Source of the DNA: Hymenobacter lapidiphilus
GTDB lineage: Bacteria > Bacteroidota > Bacteroidia > Cytophagales > Hymenobacteraceae
Assembly (NCBI RefSeq): GCF_003417065.2
Contig: NZ_QVLT01000025.1
Location: 1-64,000 of the forward strand
Direction: 5' to 3'
DNA: 64,000 nucleotides
Below, one piece after another: positions 59,606 through 64,000 of this stretch (position 1 is the first letter of the stretch; the number at the start of each line of letters is the position of its first letter). A program made the position numbers and the translations under genes. Below the pieces are notes generated by a model. That model was not told the DNA's origin and did no database searches. It was given only the letters and a program-made list of their open reading frames with translations.

Positions 59606-60823
59606 TCAAGCCTGCTTTATGATCCAATCCTCCCCTCCTCGCTGCTCTAGTGTAAACCCGTCCTGTAGGTAGACTTGCTGAAGGTGTTGCTCGAAGCTAT
59701 CAGCGCGTTTCTGGCGCTGGGCATAAGGTCCTGGGTTGTCATATATCTCCCGCACCTCTCGCAGTCGGTAAGCAACTTCGTTGGTCTTAATGGCTAATTC
59801 GGTCACCTGCTTCTTTTTCGTGCCACTAGCCTTTTTGGCCTGTTGATAATCAGCGAACAGGTATTTCTCAATCAGTGCTTTATAGATGGCACCAGCAGGT
59901 TTTTTAATCTTGCCTTTGCGAAACTGACCTTCTACAATTCTCACTACATAGGCGATATAGTCTACCTCGTACTCGCCGGCTTCCAACTGTTGGCTTACTA
60001 GCGCTAGGCTCTGCTTACCTACCCCTATTTGTGCCAGCGTTTGTTCCCACACAGGTGTTTCGCTCGATGGCGATTTTGCAGGTATGAGTTCCGAATCATT
60101 GGGATCAGTCAATAGGAACTTTACCTCCGATACGACCTTGCCTTGCTTCTGCAGTTCATAGGTAAAGGGCATATCGGTTAGCTGCATTTCACTCTGAGCT
60201 TTGTCCAGAATGCGGGTGCGCAGGTTATTGAAGCGTGGGTACTGTCCGTCCTGCAGATCCAGAAGGAAACGCAGTTGAGCGATAGTGATCGTACGCTTTT
60301 TAAACGTAGCATATTCCTTCAGCAGCCAGTAGATGCGATAGGAGTAAAAGCTCTTGAGCTTATTCAGCTGCTCCAACTGCGCTAGAGTGAAATTACCGCT
60401 TTCCCGCAGCTGCAGTAGGTAGGGCATAATCAATGGATTAAAGGATGCTACTACCCCTCCCCGATCGCTCTCGTAAGCAGCCTTTGCCATGAGTGGGATG
60501 AACTCAAAGTCTGGCTTTTTACTGCGCTTACGAGTACCCTGCTGCGTGTCGACCAGCTTCTCAATGTAAAGGCGGCGGGAGGTGATGTTATCACACATTT
60601 GCTTTACCTCTTCGTAGGCTGAGCCCCCAGTACGCTCATGGATAATCTCGGCCATTGGCACGAAATGTTCGCAGAAATGCTCATCCGTTAGCTCAATGCG
60701 AGTCAGCAAAGAGATGAATAATCGCATCTCCAGAGGCACAAAACTGAACCGCGCATTAATCAGCGCATTGTGTTGCGCTACCGTTTTATCAACAGTCGGA
60801 ACTAAGGGCGATTTTGTAGGCAT
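59606..60823 (-). CDS. rep: Plasmid replication initiator (Rep_3/RepB family)
   Basis: 405 residues. Two winged-helix domains typical of Rep_3 initiators: the first at about 10-140 (ALINARFSFVPLEMRLFISL), the second at about 145-240 (LNKLKSFYSYRIYWLLKEYA, LRFLLDLQDGQYPRFNNLRT). The C-terminal part is helical. It binds the iterons upstream and melts the origin. The first codons (MPTKSP) are themselves encoded by an iteron, so binding there could autorepress translation or transcription. Confidence 0.93.
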   Translation of the reverse strand: MPTKSPLVPTVDKTVAQHNALINARFSFVPLEMRLFISLLTRIELTDEHFCEHFVPMAEIIHERTGGSAYEEVKQMCDNITSRRLYIEKLVDTQQGTRKRSKKPDFEFIPLMAKAAYESDRGGVVASFNPLIMPYLLQLRESGNFTLAQLEQLNKLKSFYSYRIYWLLKEYATFKKRTITIAQLRFLLDLQDGQYPRFNNLRTRILDKAQSEMQLTDMPFTYELQKQGKVVSEVKFLLTDPNDSELIPAKSPSSETPVWEQTLAQIGVGKQSLALVSQQLEAGEYEVDYIAYVVRIVEGQFRKGKIKKPAGAIYKALIEKYLFADYQQAKKASGTKKKQVTELAIKTNEVAYRLREVREIYDNPGPYAQRQKRADSFEQHLQQVYLQDGFTLEQRGGEDWIIKQA

Positions 60824-61021
60824 ATGAACCAGGAAAGGGCGATTTTGTAGGCATCAAACGTCGATTTTGTAGGCATCAAACGTCGATTTTGTAGGTATGA
60901 AAGGGCGATTTTGTAGGCATATGTATTCGCATCTTACAAAAAATCAGATAGTTATGGCCTCTATAATAACTAATATAGTATAAGTAAATAGCTAGCTTGT
61001 TTAGGGCGATTTTGTAGGCAT
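60806..61021 (-). other. Replication origin with six 18-base iterons
   Basis: GGGCGATTTTGTAGGCAT or its CGTCGATTTTGTAGGCAT variant occurs at 60806, 60837, 60859, 60881, 60903 and 61004, four of them spaced exactly 22 bases. An AT-rich stretch at 60921-61003 separates the last. Layout is typical of iteron-controlled origins; copy 1 overlaps the rep start codon. Confidence 0.88.
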
Positions 61022-61041
61022 TAATAAATACCTTCTTGTAC

Positions 61042-61102
61042 AAGTATAAATTAGTAAAAAACTGGAGATTTTTCGCCGCAATTTTTTTACTAATTTATAC
61101 TT
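61042..61102. terminator. Perfect 20-base inverted repeat between par operon and origin
   Basis: AAGTATAAATTAGTAAAAAA pairs exactly with 61083-61102 across 21 bases, 4 bases after the end of the par operon. Its weak AT-rich stem could serve as terminator or as a protein site insulating the origin. Confidence 0.6.
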
Positions 61103-61105
61103 TAA

Positions 61106-61492
61106 CTATTTGAGCTTCTTTCCATTAAGACGGTATTGCTCGCCCTCTGGCAGAGATCGGTCTGATCCCTCCATTGTATCTAAGAACGCACAAAGTGCTG
61201 AATCGACAGCCTTTTTCAATACAAGCCGATCCCAGTACTCGCTCTGCTTTAACCGCACGTAGGTGCTACGCCGCAAAAAGGTGCTGAACTTAAGCCACTC
61301 TTCCTCAGAGATTAAAGAAGAAGCAGCTACTGGGGGGGCAGCAGGCTCTTCTGATGCCCCCCCAGTAGCTGCAGTTGATGGTGCCGGAGTAATGTCACGC
61401 CTCACTCCGTACAGACGGGCATCGTTATTTAACGATAGTGCTGGCGCATCGAGGTCGTCTCCGAAGTTTGGCTTCTTGGTTTGCTTACTCAT
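61106..61492 (-). CDS. Small partition partner of ParA (ParB-analogue candidate)
   Basis: 128 residues. The ATG overlaps the parA stop by 4 bases. Acidic N-terminus, Ala/Pro-rich linker and C-terminal helices (ISEEEWLKFSTFLRRSTYVR, YWDRLVLKKAVDSALCAFLD) that could form a ribbon-helix-helix-like domain. In small ParA operons the second gene encodes the centromere-binding adaptor; that role is inferred from position. Confidence 0.65.
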   Translation of the reverse strand: MSKQTKKPNFGDDLDAPALSLNNDARLYGVRRDITPAPSTAATGGASEEPAAPPVAASSLISEEEWLKFSTFLRRSTYVRLKQSEYWDRLVLKKAVDSALCAFLDTMEGSDRSLPEGEQYRLNGKKLK

Positions 61493-62250
61493 ACTCGGGT
61501 AATGATTTCTTGGGTGAGCGATTCATAATCTGTGGCGCCATTACTCTCTGGCGCCCACCGGTAGATACTTTGCTTCTTGATCTGGGCTTCTGCCAGTGAG
61601 ACGTTTTCGCGGATGGTTGTTTCCATCATCAGCTGCGCTTCGGAATACTTGGAACCAATCAAGGCCACCACGTCGTGATGGAGCTTCTTGCGGTAACGGC
61701 TGCTGTACTTGGTGAAGAAGATGCCGCCGATAGTCAAGTTGGGATTATACAGTTCCTTTACCCGCTCACAGGCCTGAATGAGCTTGTTCAACCCCTCGTA
61801 AGCAAAATACTCTGGCTGACAAGGAATGAAGACCGCGTTACATGCCACTAGGGCCATGTAAGTGAGGGCGGATAAGGAAGGTGGTGTATCAATTACACAA
61901 TAGTCGTAGTGGTCCTGTAAGGGGGCTAAGCCCTTGCGTAGAATGCTCTCGTAACCGAGTTGTTGCCCAACCATCTTCTCTAAATAGTCTAGGTCCGGGG
62001 TAGCTGCGACTAAGTGAAGGTTTTCCTCTACTACCAGTATGATATCGGCTAATTGCGCCTTCTTCTCCAGTACCAGCCCTAAGTCTGGATGGCCAGCCGG
62101 CAAGCGGAAAGCCAGTGAGAGATTACGCTGGGCATCGCAGTCGATAAGCAATACGCGATGGCCGTCACGTGCTAGTGTCTGTGCTACACTCAGAGTGGAG
62201 GTTGTCTTCCCCACTCCGCCTTTATGATTGGCGAATACAATAATCTTCAT
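61489..62250 (-). CDS. parA: ParA-type partition ATPase
   Basis: 253 residues. Deviant Walker A KGGVGKTTST at the N-terminus, switch DCDAQRNLSLAF, and CVIDTPPSLSALTYMALVAC. The short form without an N-terminal HTH is a ParA type Ib-like or Soj-like ATPase that positions plasmids on the nucleoid. It overlaps the partner gene by 4 bases, and lies between the origin and a cluster of CTTCTT palindromes likely to be the centromere. Confidence 0.93.
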   Translation of the reverse strand: MKIIVFANHKGGVGKTTSTLSVAQTLARDGHRVLLIDCDAQRNLSLAFRLPAGHPDLGLVLEKKAQLADIILVVEENLHLVAATPDLDYLEKMVGQQLGYESILRKGLAPLQDHYDYCVIDTPPSLSALTYMALVACNAVFIPCQPEYFAYEGLNKLIQACERVKELYNPNLTIGGIFFTKYSSRYRKKLHHDVVALIGSKYSEAQLMMETTIRENVSLAEAQIKKQSIYRWAPESNGATDYESLTQEIITRV

Positions 62251-62299
62251 GGTACAGCTTTGGCTGATCTGAAAGCAGTGATAAAGTATTGAAACTTCT

Positions 62300-62456
62300 C
62301 ATGCTTCTTTAATATGTTGAAGAAGTAATACTTCTTTAGATTCTTAAACATACCCAAGAAGTCGAGGAATACAAAATTCTTTAAGAATTACTTCTTCCTA
62401 AGATTCCTGAAGAAGTTAAGCTTCTTCAGGAAGTTTGACTTCTTCAGGAATCTTAA
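62300..62456. repeat. Centromere-like cluster of CTTCTT/AAGAAG palindromes (parS candidate)
   Basis: At least ten CTTCTT or AAGAAG boxes in 160 bases upstream of parA, including the perfect 12-base arms TTCCTGAAGAAG / CTTCTTCAGGAA (62404-62432) and AAGAAGTAATACTTCTT (62320-62336). The rest of the 62251-62760 gap has no gene. Confidence 0.65.
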
Positions 62457-62672
62457 GTTTGTTTAACAGGGTATAATGGCATTCTTCTGACTCTCAATTT
62501 ATTGAGTAAGAAGGTGTATTATGTAGGCTTCAGAGATAGTGGGCTCGTATGCCAATTGTTCTCAGTACATGGAAATCAGGTAGTTATGGCCTTTGTTGAT
62601 GACACCTTAATCTAGAATAGCACCGGCAGCCGCATTCCAACTTCCGCTTGTACTAGAAAAATGTGCCCCTCT

Positions 62673-62699
62673 TCTGTCCGCCAATACTAGACCACCTCA
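62673..62699 (-). mobile_element. Orphan IS3-family terminal repeat
   Basis: TCTGTCCGCCAATACTAGAC then CACCTCA; its complement starts TGAGGTGGTCTAG and matches the left end of IS copy 2 at 23 of 27 positions. No transposase of that family lies beside it, so this is a scar of a deleted copy. Confidence 0.65.
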
Positions 62700-62760
62700 G
62701 GGGTGGGGGTGATCCTAGCTCACCAATGCCATTAACAGCGCTCCGACGCAAGGCTAGTTC

Positions 62761-63072
62761 TTGTTCAATCTCTTTGGGGTTCTATTTGCCTCGCTGGCCG
62801 AGTTCGAACGTATGTTGATTCGGGAGCTGACTCACGCCGGCCTAGCCACCGCCCGAGCGGGGCAGGGTGGGTGGTCGCCCGAAGAGGTTATTGGAGCAGG
62901 CGTAGCACACGGCTATCGTAGCCGAGATACTCTACAAAGAGCAATAGTTAGGCGTCAACGAGATTGCTCAGCAGCTACGTATTTTAAAGTCACGCTCTAC
63001 AAATACCTGCGCCATCTAGGTGTGGTCATCCATGCGTATCGGAAGGGGATAGTAGACAAGCCAACCGATTGA
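62761..63072 (+). pseudogene. Serine resolvase remnant
   Basis: FNLFGVLFASLAEFERMLIR matches the E-helix region of resolvases; the HTH part (VTLYKYLRHLGV) appears later in the same open stretch but the linking region is in the wrong frame and a second frame carries VNEIAQQL. Catalytic N-terminus missing. Decayed copy. Confidence 0.55.
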
Positions 63073-63198
63073 CTGTCGGACTTACTGGCCGGTCAGATTC
63101 CTTAACGTGCTATTTATTCCGCTTTTTAATAGGCCCCCATCTAGGAACGCCTCGAACAGTTTGTAATGTTTTGCAGTAGAAAAACTTTACAGTATGAC

Positions 63199-63206
63199 TA
63201 TCTTTG
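63199..63206 (+). promoter_or_regulatory. Bacteroidota -7 box (TATCTTTG) before the AbiE pair
   Basis: Perfect TAnnTTTG match 13 bases before the ATG, followed by AGGAGG. The imperfect repeats GTTTTGCAGT and ACTTTACAGT upstream may be an operator. Confidence 0.65.
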
Positions 63207-63219
63207 CAGGAGGCAACCA

Positions 63220-63969
63220 ATGAAAAAAACCGCCCAATCGACAACCGCCCGCCAGAAAATGCTCAACCGCTTGCAAAAGCTGGAGCCGGGCGCGCTCGTG
63301 CGCTATAGCGACTTTGCCAGCCTCGGCATCGCGCCGGGCACGGTGGCTGTGAACCTGAGCCGGCTGCGTCAGCAAGGTGTAGTGCAACAGGTGGCCAAGG
63401 GCACCTATCGCCTCCCTAAGCAAAGCCGATTCGGCCCGGTACCGGTTTCCGAGCAGCAGGTGCTGCAGATGCTCCTGCAGATGCCCAACAAGAAACTGCG
63501 AGGCTATCCCACTGGTGTAACAGCCTTTAATCGCCTGGGCCTGACAACGCAGGTAGCCCAGGAAATCCAAATTGCGACACCCCGGCCGGGACGCCCGAAG
63601 AAAGTCGGCAACGTGCGCGTGCGCTTCGTACGCAGCCGGGGCGATATGAAGCCGGAGCAGGTAAAGCTGCGCCAACTGCTGGATGCCCTGCGGCACATCA
63701 AACGCCTGCCCGATACCTCGCCGGCCGCGGCCCTGCCTCGCTTACGGGAGCAGGTGAAGCAACTGCCGCTGGCTGAAAAGACCACCTTAGCCCGCCTGGC
63801 GCAGGACTACAATCCGGCAACGCGCGCCCTACTGGGCGCGCTACTGGAAGGGCTAGGCGAAAACAAGTTGGCGGCCAAGCTTAAAGCCAGTTTAAATCCA
63901 CTGACGACCTACAAGCTTGGCCTATCCGAGCAGGCACTATCGAACCGCGCGCAATGGAAAATCCGATGA
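63220..63969 (+). CDS. AbiEi-type antitoxin (DUF6088-like)
   Basis: 249 residues from ATG 63220. N-terminal winged helix (YSDFASLGIAPGTVAVNLSR, LRQQGVVQQVAKGTYRLPK) and the AbiEi-like body (GYPTGVTAFNRLGLTTQVAQ, RFVRSRGDMKPEQVKLRQLL). Such proteins repress their operon and neutralise the nucleotidyltransferase toxin encoded next. Here the pair may stabilise the plasmid or abort phage infection. Confidence 0.85.
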   Translation: MKKTAQSTTARQKMLNRLQKLEPGALVRYSDFASLGIAPGTVAVNLSRLRQQGVVQQVAKGTYRLPKQSRFGPVPVSEQQVLQMLLQMPNKKLRGYPTGVTAFNRLGLTTQVAQEIQIATPRPGRPKKVGNVRVRFVRSRGDMKPEQVKLRQLLDALRHIKRLPDTSPAAALPRLREQVKQLPLAEKTTLARLAQDYNPATRALLGALLEGLGENKLAAKLKASLNPLTTYKLGLSEQALSNRAQWKIR

Positions 63970-64000
63970 CCCTGCATGTGCACGAGCAGGACTTTCGCAA
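63954..64000 (+). CDS. Start of AbiEii-type toxin gene (partial)
   Basis: ATG 63954 (or ATG 63966, which overlaps the antitoxin stop as ATGA) opens MENPMTLHVHEQDFR and runs out of the window. The overlap and the N-terminus fit AbiEii nucleotidyltransferases, which block translation by modifying tRNA. Only 15 codons are visible, so the call rests on context. Confidence 0.6.
   Translation, partial: MENPMTLHVHEQDFR

Overview
The window looks like a large mobilisable plasmid, or plasmid-derived replicon, of a GC-rich Bacteroidota, most likely a Hymenobacter-type member of the Cytophagales. The reasons are an iteron-controlled Rep_3 initiator, a ParA partition operon, a BfmA/BtgA plus DUF5712 mobilisation pair typical of Bacteroidota, several promoters with the Bacteroidota -7 box TAnnTTTG, and mostly GC-rich coding sequence. 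Genus level is inference; no rRNA or tRNA gene was seen.

Layout. 1-13.3 kb is a defence island. On the minus strand a six-gene run encodes an agmatine-deiminase-family protein, an unknown protein, HsdM, HsdS, a PD-(D/E)XK nuclease and a small protein. A separate SF2 helicase follows in the same orientation, and a Panacea-type antitoxin with its partner sits between them on the opposite strand. No full-length HsdR is present, so the restriction subunit may be split. A two-gene AAA ATPase plus unknown partner module follows on the plus strand. 13.6-17.0 kb holds a cupin, a P-loop nucleotide kinase, a Gre-like protein, a small helical protein and a serine recombinase. 17.3-20.2 kb holds a LytTR regulator, a frameshifted histidine kinase and two exported proteins.

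20.3-42.3 kb is the most unusual part: more than 20 mostly single-gene units in both orientations, separated by copies of an imperfect repeat of about 50 bp (core GAAACGGTCCGAAGG, then TAAACGCG) that usually abut stop codons. Repeats lie in one orientation before about 28.3 kb and in the other after about 31.7 kb, with long hairpin elements between. Contents include a mercury-transport cassette, a DUF3616 protein, two-component genes, lipoproteins and many unknown small proteins. Two IS3-family elements and one IS110-family element interrupt it. The arrangement resembles an integron cassette array, but no integron integrase is visible and the repeats do not match canonical attC sites.

42.4-49.8 kb encodes a MacAB-like ABC export operon divergent from an NtrC-type regulator and its histidine kinase. 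49.8-53.5 kb holds small unknown genes, a MITE-like element and a Tn3 transposase remnant. 53.7-64 kb is the plasmid backbone: mobilisation genes, a gene-poor stretch that may hold oriT, IS and resolvase debris, Rep with six iterons, ParA with a small partner, centromere-like repeats, and an AbiE-type toxin-antitoxin pair cut by the window end.
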